Origin: DATLZB01 sp035574175
GTDB taxonomy: Bacteria; Pseudomonadota; Alphaproteobacteria; Rhizobiales; Hyphomicrobiaceae
Direction of reading: 5' to 3'
DNA length: 26,660 nucleotides
Assembly: GCA_035574175.1 (NCBI GenBank)
Contig: DATLZB010000065.1
Location: forward strand, 1 to 26,660
Each line of letters starts with the position of its first letter. Position 1 is the stretch's first letter. Positions 14,937-23,082 of the stretch are shown piece after piece. A program made the translations under genes and the position numbers. The notes under the pieces were generated by a model, which was not told the DNA's origin, searched no databases, and saw only the letters and a program-made list of their open reading frames with translations.

Positions 14937-16542
14937 TGCCAACCTCGATCAAAGCCTCCGAGCGGTGCAGCACCCGTCGCCGCATTTTACCGCCTGAGAA
15001 GTCCAGACAGACAGCCTCCACCACGTAGCGGTAGGCCAGGATGGAGCGGATATCGAGCGTGGCAAACGGCCGAAATAGGAAAGGGTTGCTCCAGATATGG
15101 TGCGGGTACCAGTCGTACGCAAAGTGCCCATCGGCGTCGACGTGGCTGAGCATCGTCTGGTGGTGCCGGCGAATGAGCTGGGTGAATTGGGACGCTTCGA
15201 ACGGATATGGATTGCCGAGCGGCATATGTGTAAAATCGCAGGCGCGCGCCGCGCGTACGATCTTGGGGCTGGTTGTGCTGCCCCACGTGAGCGTCGGCAG
15301 GTGTTGATCCGGCTCAGGCGATCCAAGTCGCATCTGGGCAAAGCTGACGGATGCGCCAAGAAAATAGTTGGTGGGCACCGCGACCTCCTGGCCCGACTTG
15401 GTCACGGCATAGATCGAAGCACGGTTGTAGGCCGAGGTGTCGTACCAACCGAGGCGCGCCGCGAAGAAGCATGTCGTGCCAAGAACGACGGCCAATGACG
15501 CCGCGACGATCTCGGATCTCGAAAGTTCCGACCCTCTGAGCTTCGCCGCAGCGGCGACAATCACGCCATTCAGCAGAATCCACTTCCAGAACAGAATTCC
15601 GGACACCAGAAAGATAACGACATGCGTAAAGTCGTAGAAGACTGTGATGCCAATGATCCAGCGAGCTCGCAGCACGGCGACCACCGCGGCAAGCTGGCCA
15701 ATCAGAATTATCGCGTTCGACAGAGAGACGATTTTTGCGAACGTGTCATATGTCCACGCACTCAACACTGGCCAGTGGCCAATCGGAAGAAAGCCGCCAT
15801 CGAGCGTAACCGGAATGAGATTATGTGTCGCGTTATCAAAAACCCAAAGAATGGCCCCGCCTGGCAGGAGCAATTTCGCCATCGCCGAATGAAAGTAGTT
15901 GCCCAGATGAATGCCAACAGCAATCAGAAAAAGCATTCGTGTTGCGGCCTCCTCATCAACCCGGGAAAGGCTCCTACTGAATAACCATTGCCTCGAAAGT
16001 ACACGGAATGCGATCAAGCCCAGACTGAGGAAGGCAACGCAATCGACCAGCGGCATGTAGTCTGTGGCCGAGAGCTCCGGTAGCGGGGCCAAGAGCTTGG
16101 TCCAAGCCTTTGCAAGAAGGACATAGACGCCTGGCACGAGCGCCAAGACAGGGCGCCACAACGCGCCAATGCCCGAACAGACGGCCACGGCCTGCGAGAC
16201 ATAGAGAGCCATGACGATCTGCCATTCCGCGTCAGATGGAAAAAGCCAATAGGCAGTGGCGCAGTAAAAAGCGAGCACGAGCGCCGTTCCGGACAGGAGG
16301 ATTCGGTAGGCCGGGCTGAGACCGGCGTACGTCCATCGCGCATGCGCGAGACCCAGCAGGAAAACGCCGCCAAGCACCGCAAACAATCCCGGCGGCCATC
16401 TGTTTTCAATGACCAGCATCGCGTGTTTGAGAAACTGATAGACAAGTGCGGTGATAGCGACGACTATGGCCAACTGAATAAGATCGCGCCCGCCAAAGGG
16501 GCTGAAACATCTGGCTGTGAGCGCCTGTACACTTGGTGACAT
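14929..16542 (-). CDS. HTTM-like multi-pass membrane protein with a soluble C-terminal domain, 537 aa
   Basis: The first 340 or so residues contain about eight to ten hydrophobic helices. Segments such as HLGNYFHSAMAKLLL and HVVIFLVSGILFWKWILLNG resemble HTTM (vitamin K-dependent gamma-carboxylase-like) proteins. The last 170 residues are soluble, with many histidines and aromatic residues (RRHHQTMLSH, DWYPHHIW), and probably lie outside the bilayer. The frame opens at a GTG at 16605, but the sequence there is the end of a transposase relic in another frame. I therefore prefer the ATG at 16542, which has AGGA about six bases upstream; the ATG at 16560 is an alternative. It overlaps the DCC1-like gene. 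The stretch is AT-richer than its surroundings (bases 15601-15660 have 27 G/C of 60), which suggests transfer. Substrate and reaction are unknown. Confidence 0.7.
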   Translation of the reverse strand: MSPSVQALTARCFSPFGGRDLIQLAIVVAITALVYQFLKHAMLVIENRWPPGLFAVLGGVFLLGLAHARWTYAGLSPAYRILLSGTALVLAFYCATAYWLFPSDAEWQIVMALYVSQAVAVCSGIGALWRPVLALVPGVYVLLAKAWTKLLAPLPELSATDYMPLVDCVAFLSLGLIAFRVLSRQWLFSRSLSRVDEEAATRMLFLIAVGIHLGNYFHSAMAKLLLPGGAILWVFDNATHNLIPVTLDGGFLPIGHWPVLSAWTYDTFAKIVSLSNAIILIGQLAAVVAVLRARWIIGITVFYDFTHVVIFLVSGILFWKWILLNGVIVAAAAKLRGSELSRSEIVAASLAVVLGTTCFFAARLGWYDTSAYNRASIYAVTKSGQEVAVPTNYFLGASVSFAQMRLGSPEPDQHLPTLTWGSTTSPKIVRAARACDFTHMPLGNPYPFEASQFTQLIRRHHQTMLSHVDADGHFAYDWYPHHIWSNPFLFRPFATLDIRSILAYRYVVEAVCLDFSGGKMRRRVLHRSEALIEVGNE

Positions 16543-16552
16543 GATTTCCTGA

Positions 16553-16684
16553 TTACCCATGCTCGTACGCCACTCTGAGTTGATTTCGCGGCCTCGGTGA
16601 AGCACCTTCAGCGGTCATCGCGAGATCGTCGAGCAGCGACGGCAGGTCGAAGCGGCGGTTGAAGCGGAACTGGAACTCGGCGAG
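16553..16684 (-). pseudogene. Relic of an IS1595/ISXO2-like transposase, C-terminal end only
   Basis: On the minus strand, reading from about 16684, the frame gives LAEFQFRFNRRFDLPSLLDD and continues to AYEHG and a TAA at 16553-16555. The YLAEFxFRFNRR-type segment followed by a short tail ending in HG matches my memory of the C-terminus of IS1595-family transposases. The position that is usually the Tyr before LAEF reads TAG, and no transposase sequence continues upstream, so only about 43 codons survive. Its end overlaps the region just ahead of the HTTM-like gene. No terminal inverted repeat or target duplication was found. The family is assigned from memory of the motif and is moderately sure. 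Confidence 0.55.
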
Positions 16685-16783
16685 CTAGCCCGCTTTTCTC
16701 ACGCTGGGTGAGCGCATCGGGCCTTCGAATCAGCGAAAGTTGTTTTGTGAGAACGACTTGAGCCGAGACGAAGGGGGTTCCCG

Positions 16784-16927
16784 ATGCCGACACACTGTAG
16801 ACCGGATTCGCTCGATTTTGGAACTGTCGAAGGCCGCGCCGTCGTGGCCGGATTCGATGGCGGCGTGATCAGCTCGGATGCGGGCGGATTGCTGCTCGGG
16901 GCGACCGACAAGGCAATCGGACTCAAG
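16784..16927 (+). pseudogene. Relic of an IS1380-family transposase, N-terminal end only
   Basis: From the ATG at 16784 the frame begins MPTHCRPDSLDFGTVEGR and continues VVAGFDGGVISSDAGG, then LLLGATDKAIGL. This is the typical opening of IS1380-family transposases, whose early domain has FDGG and SDAG. Similarity stops at about codon 48. The frame stays open to 17158, but its residues no longer look like transposase. A full IS1380 enzyme is about 450 residues, so nearly 90 percent is missing. The 97 bases upstream probably include the former left end of the element. With the IS1595-like relic beside it, this marks a recombination scar between the minus-strand HTTM/DCC1 pair and the plus-strand glycan genes. 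Confidence 0.72.
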
Positions 16928-17190
16928 CGAATTTGCGCCGTTGCGAATCACGAAAAGTCCAAACGATACTGCACCGGCAAGGCGACGCCGCTTGGCCGCT
17001 GGCCCGAGCCGTGCCCGCTATCCACAGTATTGCCCGGCTTCTGTGCGATCGCGGCCGGCAACCCGTCGGGTCAGCTCTGCGCCAGCACGGCTAAGCCACC
17101 GAAGAAGCGACGCCCTTGCCGCAGGGCACCTGTTTGGGCCAAGACCTCGCTGTCCTGACGGGTGCGACAGCCAAGAGGGTGCTTCATACC
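16928..17190. other. Unassigned sequence between IS relic and asnB-like gene
   Basis: After the recognisable transposase segment ends, these 263 bases show no protein similarity that I can identify in any frame. They could be decayed element sequence or the promoter region of the amidotransferase gene downstream. AGAGGG at 17175-17180 probably serves as that gene's ribosome binding site. No terminal inverted repeat of the IS1380 element is evident here. Confidence 0.35.
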
Positions 17191-18972
17191 GTGTGCGGTC
17201 TGTTCGGGTTCATCAAGCTCGGTGTATCCGCACTGGGTCCCGAGGACATCGCGAAGGGGTGCGCGGCCCTGAACGTGCTCGCACACCGGGGCCCGGACCA
17301 CGTTGGGCACACGGTAGAGGGCAACGTGTTCCTTGGTCATCGCCGGCTCAGCATCCTCGATCCTTCGCCGGCAGGTCATCAGCCACTCGTAACATCTGAC
17401 GGCGGCGTAGCACTGACGGCCAACGGCGAGATCTACAACTTCCGCGAATTGCGGGCCGAGCTAGGTTCAACGCAGTGGCGTTCTGGCTCCGATTCGGAGG
17501 TGGCGCTTAGGGGCTACGCGCAGCTTGGGATCGAGCGGCTGGCCGAGCGCATGGACGGCATGTACGCGCTGGTCTTTCACGATCGCCGGCGTAATGAAGT
17601 CATTCTCCTGCGCGACCGTGCGGGCATAAAGCCCCTCTATTTCGGGCGGCTCGGCCATTACTTCCTTTGGGCCTCCGAGCTGAAGGCGCTGCAAGCCTTC
17701 TTGCCGCCTAACGATCTCGTTCTCGACGCGACTGCGCTCTACGACTTTCTCGTGCATCGTTACGTGCCGGCGCCGAAGAGCATCTATCGCGGCATTGCCA
17801 AATTGGGCCAAGCCGGTCTCCTCACCGTATCCACCTTGAGCGGTGCGACGTTTGAGCGGAGGTACTGGACGCTTCCCGCATCGGAGACCCCCATCTCGCT
17901 CCAGGATGCGAAGGAGCGATTGCGCTCTCTTCTTTCCGACAGCGTGAAGGCTCAGCTTGTGAGCGACGTACCGCTCGGCGTTTTCCTGAGCGGCGGGGTC
18001 GATTCGAGCATCGTTCTTGCACTCACGAGCCGGTTCCTCGACCGCGCCCAGACCTTCGCCATCGGCTTTGAGGAGGCGGAATACGACGAGCGTCCCTTTG
18101 CGCGCACGGTGGCTGCGCGTTTCGGCGCTGATCACCGCGAGCGGCTGGCACGTAGCGAGGATATCGACGATCCCCTGAAGTTTCTCGAACAGCGATACGA
18201 CGAGCCGTTCGCCGACACTTCGGCGCTGCCGACCTATCGGCTCTCGCGGTTTGCGCGCGAGTATGTCACCGTTGCCCTCAGTGGCGATGGCGGCGACGAG
18301 CTGTTCGGAGGCTATCACCGGTACGACCGGTTTTTCTGGTTGCATCGCCTCCAAGGGCCGCTGTCGGGGCTCAAGGGAACGCTTCGGCTCCCGATCAAAC
18401 GACCGCCGCACAGCCTATTGCAGCGGATCGGCAATACCCTGGCCCGCTTCGGTCAGTTCGATGCCTGCGCTCTCTACTCGGCCGTCAACGCCAATCCGCT
18501 GCCCCATGAGCTCGCCCGTTACCGAGAGCAGCTTGGCATCGCGCGCGACTATGACCCCTTCTGGAATTTCCGCGCCCACATGCGTTCCGACCTGCCGACC
18601 CGTAAGGCACTACAGTATGTCGACTTTCATACCTGGTTGCCGGACTGCATGTTGACCAAGGTCGATCGGGCGAGCATGGCGGCATCGCTCGAGGTTCGCG
18701 TTCCTTTCCTGTCGCGCGGCGTGATTGAGTTCGCCTTCTCGCTGCCGGAAGAACTGATCTACCTCAAAGGCCGCAGAAAAGGCCTGCTCAAGGCGGCCTT
18801 TTCGCATGATCTGCCGGCAAGCACGCTGGCGCGACCCAAGAAGGGATTTGGCGCGCCGACCAGTCACTGGCGGCCGGCAGGCGACGGGCCCCAGACCCTC
18901 CAGGAGCTGATCGCCTGCCGTCGGTACCCGGAGCATTTGAGCGCGGTTCGAGCGTCGACCGCGGCCGAATGA
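17191..18972 (+). CDS. asnB: Glutamine-hydrolysing asparagine synthase family protein, 593 aa
   Basis: The family uses an N-terminal class II glutaminase to release ammonia and a C-terminal synthetase to amidate an adenylated carboxylate. The nucleophile must be Cys2, which fixes the start as the GTG at 17191 (product MCGLFGF), 25 codons inside the open frame. Visible motifs are AHRGPDHVG at 31-39, NGEIYNF at 78-84, the PPi loop FLSGGVDSS at 265-273, LSGDGGDELFGGYHRY at 363-378 and TKVDRASMAASLEVRVPF at 489-506. The C-terminus stops soon after KKGFGAPTSHW and lacks the usual last 30-50 residues, where a Trp-rich helix normally lies, so it may be shortened. Within a glycan-type cluster, such enzymes often amidate sugar acids rather than make free asparagine. 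The symbol denotes the family only. Confidence 0.88.
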   Translation: MCGLFGFIKLGVSALGPEDIAKGCAALNVLAHRGPDHVGHTVEGNVFLGHRRLSILDPSPAGHQPLVTSDGGVALTANGEIYNFRELRAELGSTQWRSGSDSEVALRGYAQLGIERLAERMDGMYALVFHDRRRNEVILLRDRAGIKPLYFGRLGHYFLWASELKALQAFLPPNDLVLDATALYDFLVHRYVPAPKSIYRGIAKLGQAGLLTVSTLSGATFERRYWTLPASETPISLQDAKERLRSLLSDSVKAQLVSDVPLGVFLSGGVDSSIVLALTSRFLDRAQTFAIGFEEAEYDERPFARTVAARFGADHRERLARSEDIDDPLKFLEQRYDEPFADTSALPTYRLSRFAREYVTVALSGDGGDELFGGYHRYDRFFWLHRLQGPLSGLKGTLRLPIKRPPHSLLQRIGNTLARFGQFDACALYSAVNANPLPHELARYREQLGIARDYDPFWNFRAHMRSDLPTRKALQYVDFHTWLPDCMLTKVDRASMAASLEVRVPFLSRGVIEFAFSLPEELIYLKGRRKGLLKAAFSHDLPASTLARPKKGFGAPTSHWRPAGDGPQTLQELIACRRYPEHLSAVRASTAAE

Positions 18973-19017
18973 CGCCCGCGGTTTGCAACCGAGGCGCTGG
19001 GCTGGCTGAGGACCATC

Positions 19018-19101
19018 CCCATCCGTCAGCGAGAAGCGGGCCCCCGCCGGCGTAGGCAACGATCTGCGCGCCCGGCGGGGCGTAGGCGCGGGACGGATGG
19101 G
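19018..19101. repeat. Nested inverted repeat, possible long stem-loop
   Basis: Outer arms CCCATCCGTC (19018-19027) and GACGGATGGG (19092-19101) match over ten bases. Inner arms CCCCGCCGG (19042-19050) and CCGGCGGGG (19072-19080) match over nine. They are nested and nearly symmetric, leaving a 14/11-base internal loop and a 21-base apical loop. The direct repeat GCGTAGGC also occurs next to each inner arm. No T-run follows, so a classical terminator is not supported. It lies between the asnB-like gene and the flippase gene and could affect read-through, or be a small mobile or repeat-element remnant. Confidence 0.45.
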
Positions 19102-19205
19102 TGGCAACCGGGCGCTACGGGCGGTATGGCTACTTGGCTGGATACGTCTTCGCGACAGGTGACATCAGAGGTTGGGGGGAAGCTCGGTTGGGGAGCCGGA
19201 CCGAC

Positions 19206-20570
19206 ATGGCAGAGCAGGCGCCGCACGGTTTGCGGCGACTGTTCACTAATGCGTCCTGGCTCCTCGCGGGCAATATCGTGGGAGCCGGTTTCGCCCTGCT
19301 CAGCATGGTGGTCGCGGTCCGTTCGCTTACCACGCAGGAGTTCGGACAGCTTGCCATCGTCACTGCCTTTGGAGCGGTCGCGGCCCGCCTCGCCAATACC
19401 GGCTCATGGCAGCTCGTGGTGACGTTCGGCACTGCCGCCCTCCATTCCAGCCAAGCCTCGTCGCTTCGTCTTGAGACGGTTCTGAGGCGCACCGTGATAC
19501 TGGACGCCATGGCTGCCATCGGCGCAGCCCTCGTGGTCTTTTCGGCTACGCCGCTTGTCGCGCGCTGGTTCGGATGGTCCGCCGACGGAGAGTCGATGCT
19601 GCGCCTCCAGTCCGTCGTCGTCCTGGCCGGTGCAACCGGCAGCGCCATCGGCGTGCTCCGTCTCCTGAACCGGTTCGACCTCGCCTCGCTGCACAATCCG
19701 GTAACGACGGCCTGCCGTCTCTGCATGGTACTGCTGGCATGGTGGGCCCACGCCGGCCTTTGGGGCTTCGTTCTGGCTTGGGCATTGAGTTTTGTTGCGG
19801 GCAACCTAGCGTTGGCGGTCATCGCGCTTCGCACTTATTTGACATCGCCGCCGGAAGACACATCATCGACGCCAGCCTCGAGCGGGACAGCATCATCGGC
19901 GCTGTGCGCGGATTGGGACTCAACGTGGCCCGCCGAATTCTGGCGGGCGGCACGGTTGGCTTATTTCGCTGGGCTTCTGCGCATGGGACGCGAGTTCGAC
20001 GTGTTGATCGTCGGCTCCCTCGTTCCTTTGAGCGAGACCGGCTTTTATCGCTTGGCCCGGACCATCTCGGCCACCATGGCCCCCTTGATCGATGCCTTTG
20101 CGCAGGCGATCCTGCCCGACCTGTCTCGCTTGTGGCATCAGGACCGGCAGGAGCACCTGCTGCGTCTCGTTGCTCACTCCTCCCTTTTCGTCGGCGGCAC
20201 TGTCGCAGTCCTCGTGGCAGGATTTGCCGTCGCTGGTGACACGGTACTCGTCCTGGTTGCGGGCAGTGCATACGTGTCGGCACACGCGACCGTCATGTGG
20301 TGCCTCGCCGCTACGGCGACGGCAGCATTCACCCAGCCGCTCGCACCGGCGGTCCTCGCGACGGGTGGCTTCCATCGGCTCATTGTCATCGACGGCGTCA
20401 CCACACCGTTTTACTGGCTGGCGCTCTTGCTGATGACGCTGGGTTGGGGCATCGAAGGTGCCGCTGCGACGTATCTCCTTCTGCACTTGACGTGGGGGGT
20501 AGCGGCACTGGGAATGCTAGGCGTTGCCGTTGCGGCGCGACCTTCGCGCCGGAACAGAGTTGTGCGGTAA
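19206..20570 (+). CDS. Wzx-like polysaccharide flippase, 454 aa
   Basis: The product is a polytopic protein with about twelve to fourteen hydrophobic helices spread over its length, the pattern of the MATE-like Wzx/RfbX flippases that move lipid-linked oligosaccharides across the inner membrane. The early segment NASWLLAGNIVGAGFALLSM followed by RSLTTQEFGQLAI is characteristic: a glycine-rich first helix, then a basic loop and an EFG turn. A cytoplasmic loop rich in Ser, Thr and Asp lies near residues 211-232, roughly between the two bundles. The frame opens at 19101, but the ATG at 19206 is preferred because GGGGAG lies about ten bases upstream and the extra 35 residues are not family-like. 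Neighbouring glycosyltransferase and amidotransferase genes support a surface-glycan role. The glycan is unknown. Confidence 0.85.
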   Translation: MAEQAPHGLRRLFTNASWLLAGNIVGAGFALLSMVVAVRSLTTQEFGQLAIVTAFGAVAARLANTGSWQLVVTFGTAALHSSQASSLRLETVLRRTVILDAMAAIGAALVVFSATPLVARWFGWSADGESMLRLQSVVVLAGATGSAIGVLRLLNRFDLASLHNPVTTACRLCMVLLAWWAHAGLWGFVLAWALSFVAGNLALAVIALRTYLTSPPEDTSSTPASSGTASSALCADWDSTWPAEFWRAARLAYFAGLLRMGREFDVLIVGSLVPLSETGFYRLARTISATMAPLIDAFAQAILPDLSRLWHQDRQEHLLRLVAHSSLFVGGTVAVLVAGFAVAGDTVLVLVAGSAYVSAHATVMWCLAATATAAFTQPLAPAVLATGGFHRLIVIDGVTTPFYWLALLLMTLGWGIEGAAATYLLLHLTWGVAALGMLGVAVAARPSRRNRVVR

Positions 20571-20600
20571 TGGGTTGTGAGATGAAAGCTGGAACTTTGA

Positions 20601-20861
20601 GAGCTGGATCGGGGTACGCGCTGCGTGCCGTGGCGGGACTTTGCCGTCGTGCACATTGACGTCGATCTCTACCAGCCCACGCGCGACTCGCTCGCCTTCT
20701 TCTATTCGCGCATGAGCCCGGGGGGATTCATCGTCTGCGACGACTACGGGTCCGCTCTTTGTCCGGGTGCGAAGCGCGCGTGCGACGAGTTCATGGCGGA
20801 CAAGCCTGAGAAGATCATTCGCCTGACATCGGGTCAGTGCCTGATCGTGCGATCGGCTTGA
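20601..20861 (+). pseudogene. 5'-truncated TylF/MycF-family O-methyltransferase
   Basis: The frame is open from 20601 (after a TGA at 20598) and contains FAVVHIDVDLYQPTRDSLAF, then SPGGFIVCDDYGS and a short C-terminal part ending in TSGQCLIVRSA. These are the metal-binding HIDVDLY and PGG..CDDYG motifs of macrocin-O-methyltransferase-like (TylF) enzymes, found near their C-terminus. A full enzyme is about 230-260 residues and has its SAM-binding region upstream, which is absent. A GTG at 20625 could still start a 78-residue peptide, but it would not be active. The fragment lies between the flippase and the glycosyltransferase, so the cluster once had a sugar methylation step or acquired a fragment by recombination. 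Confidence 0.75.
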
Positions 20862-20870
20862 CGCCCGCAT

Positions 20871-22073
20871 TTGGCGACAACGACGGAGTCTCCCGAGTTG
20901 CGTCTCTGGTACTTCTCCGCCTCCAGAATCCCGTCGCGCGCGGCGAACTCCGTTCACGTCATAAGGATGGCCGAAGCCTTCGGCGAAATCGGTGTAGACC
21001 TCACGCTCTTTTCGGCCCGAGGCGACGACCGAATAGCCGACATCGAGGCGTATTATGGCATTGCCCGCGGCAGGTTCTCGCTGGTTCGCCTGCCGAGGCC
21101 GCGCATTCGCGTCGCGGGCGCCCTCGTGTTGGCTCGCAGGATGGTGCAGGCGGCGGCTCGCCTGCCGCTTCCCGATGCCTTCTACGGACGCAACCCGTTT
21201 GCGCTTGCCATGGCCGCTCGCAGATGGCCGGGCAAACCGTTCGCCTATGAGGCACACGCGCTGCCTCAGTCAGCCCTTCACGCCCGTTTGGAGCATTGGT
21301 TGCTCCGGCAAAAGGGTTGTTGTGGCTTAGTAGCAATTAGCGAAGGCCTGGCGGCGGACTATCGCAGCCGGATGAAGACGCTCCTCGAACCGGCGCAGGG
21401 CAGGCGCCGCGTCCATGTTCTCCATGACGGAGCCACTCTGCCGGCGGGGCCTGGGATGGAGCCGATGCCGTGGCCGGGCCGCACCGATGCGCTGCAGATT
21501 GGGTTCGTCGGGAGTCTGTTCGAAGGCAAGGGCGCCGACATGCTCGTTCGGCTCGCCCGTATCGTTCCCGACATGGACTTCCATATCGTGGGCGGGGCTC
21601 CGGCGGATATCGCGCGCCTCAACCCACGCCCGCGGCTTTCAAACCTCTGGTTTCACGGTCACCAGCCGCCTAGCAGTCTCTCGGCCTATTACGGCAGGTT
21701 CGACGTCGTGCTGGCTCCCCTTTCGCGGCGCGTCGCTCTCGAAGGCGGCGGAGGCGACATCTCGCGCTGGACCTCGCCGCTCAAAGTATTCGAGGCGCTC
21801 GCGCACAGCAGGCCGCTGGTTGCATCCGACTTGCCCGTGATCCGCGAGGTGCTGCAGGACGGGGTCACGGCCCTATTGGTGCCTCCGGACGATGTTGTGG
21901 CCTGGCGGGCGGCCCTCGAGCGGCTGCGCGACACCCGACTGCGCGCGCGGATCGCGAGTGCCGGTCATGAGCGCCTTCGCGAGCACTACACCTGGGTGCA
22001 CCGCGCTCGAGCCATCCGAGGGCTCCTTGAACGGCGGGACAACGAGTGGCCCGCAAATGCCCCGGTGGGGTAG
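20871..22073 (+). CDS. Family-4 (GT-B) glycosyltransferase, 400 aa
   Basis: The product has the two-domain GT-B layout. The N-terminal domain begins RLWYFSASRIPSRAANSVHV (about 11-30), with the acceptor-side loop typical of GT4 enzymes. The nucleotide-sugar domain has GFVGSLFEGKG at 211-221, DFHIVGG at 236-242 and SPLKVFEALA at 302-311, followed by RPLVASDLP and GVTALLVPPDD. Retaining transfer from an activated sugar is expected, on the cytoplasmic face of the inner membrane. No ATG is available. The first start is TTG at 20871; a second TTG at 20898 follows ACGGAG by about nine bases and gives a more usual N-terminus, so the true protein may be 391 residues. It follows the methyltransferase fragment by nine bases and ends the plus-strand cluster. 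Confidence 0.88.
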   Translation: MATTTESPELRLWYFSASRIPSRAANSVHVIRMAEAFGEIGVDLTLFSARGDDRIADIEAYYGIARGRFSLVRLPRPRIRVAGALVLARRMVQAAARLPLPDAFYGRNPFALAMAARRWPGKPFAYEAHALPQSALHARLEHWLLRQKGCCGLVAISEGLAADYRSRMKTLLEPAQGRRRVHVLHDGATLPAGPGMEPMPWPGRTDALQIGFVGSLFEGKGADMLVRLARIVPDMDFHIVGGAPADIARLNPRPRLSNLWFHGHQPPSSLSAYYGRFDVVLAPLSRRVALEGGGGDISRWTSPLKVFEALAHSRPLVASDLPVIREVLQDGVTALLVPPDDVVAWRAALERLRDTRLRARIASAGHERLREHYTWVHRARAIRGLLERRDNEWPANAPVG

Positions 22074-22289
22074 AAGGCAGAATGAGCGCGGCGCGGCCCG
22101 CCATGCGGTCGAAGGCTTGCCTCCTCCTAGGCCCTCCCCTATGACAGGCTGCCTCGGAAGGGGTCGCCGGCAGGGGCGGCGCGACCGTGGGGTTCGGACG
22201 GACTTGAGTGCATCACCGATCACCAAGACCAAAGCGGCGAATGAAGACGGTCGAATGCACCCATTAGGGCGCCCATCAAACAAGCCACA

Positions 22290-22384
<95 letters not shown>

Positions 22385-22528
22385 GCCGACGGTCGGCCCC
22401 GACCCATGGGATTGCCGTTCCCTTCGCACCGGGCATGCCGAACTCCCGCCGCCGCGCCTTCTTCTTCCCGCCGGGAAACCCGGTCAGACGGCCCTTGCGC
22501 TCTTGCGGCCCCCTGCCGGCGAGGCCAG

Positions 22529-23035
22529 TTAAACGGTGCGGGCGGCGACGGTGATGGGCGGGGGGTTGCGCAAGGTCTGATAGACGACGCAGTAGCGCTC
22601 GGTCAGCTTCAGCAGCGTGGCCCGCTGTTCGTCCGTGAGATCGCCCTCGATGTCGAAGGCGAGGCGAATGTCGCGGAAGCCGACGGGTGCCTCCTTGGCC
22701 ACCCCCAGCGTGCCGCGGAAATCGAGATCGCCCTCGGCCCTGATCCTGGCGTCGCGCACCGGCAGGCCGAGGGCGGTTGCCACCGCATTGAGCGTGACGC
22801 CGGCGCAGGCGACCAGCGCCTCGAGCAGCATATCGCCCGAGCAGGCGTGCATGCCGCTGCCCCCGGTCGCCGGATGAAGGCCGGCTTCGATCAGCGCCTG
22901 GCCGGTTCTGACCGAGCACGTCACCCCTTCGCCGATATGTCCCTCCGCGCGCAGCGTGATGACGGCCGCATCGGGCTTTTCGCGATACTTGTCCTTGAGC
23001 GGCGCCTGCAGCGCTTTGAGCTTGTTGGCATCCAT
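22529..23035 (-). CDS. OsmC family protein, 168 aa
   Basis: OsmC/Ohr proteins are thiol peroxidases or related small redox proteins acting on organic hydroperoxides. The sequence has the central helix ACSGDMLLEALVACAGVTL (64-82) with Cys65 and Cys77, and a second cysteine, Cys149, in ERYCVVYQTL. Cys77 and Cys149 sit where the catalytic pair of the family is expected, so peroxidase chemistry is possible. The ATG at 23035 is chosen: GGGAGGG lies eight bases upstream, and the longer frame (to 23092) adds non-family residues. The gene is divergent from the DUF4186 gene, whose start is 47 bases away, so their promoters overlap. TATAGT (minus strand, 23066-23071) is a possible -10 without a clear -35. 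Confidence 0.9.
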   Translation of the reverse strand: MDANKLKALQAPLKDKYREKPDAAVITLRAEGHIGEGVTCSVRTGQALIEAGLHPATGGSGMHACSGDMLLEALVACAGVTLNAVATALGLPVRDARIRAEGDLDFRGTLGVAKEAPVGFRDIRLAFDIEGDLTDEQRATLLKLTERYCVVYQTLRNPPPITVAARTV

Positions 23036-23082
23036 GGGTCGACCCTCCCGTTCCGGCACATGCCCACTATACTGGCGTCCGC

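Noticed and set aside
16784..17158. Functional 124-residue protein from the IS1380-like frame
   Set aside because: Only the first 48 or so codons resemble transposase; the remainder is unrelated, so it is treated as a relic.
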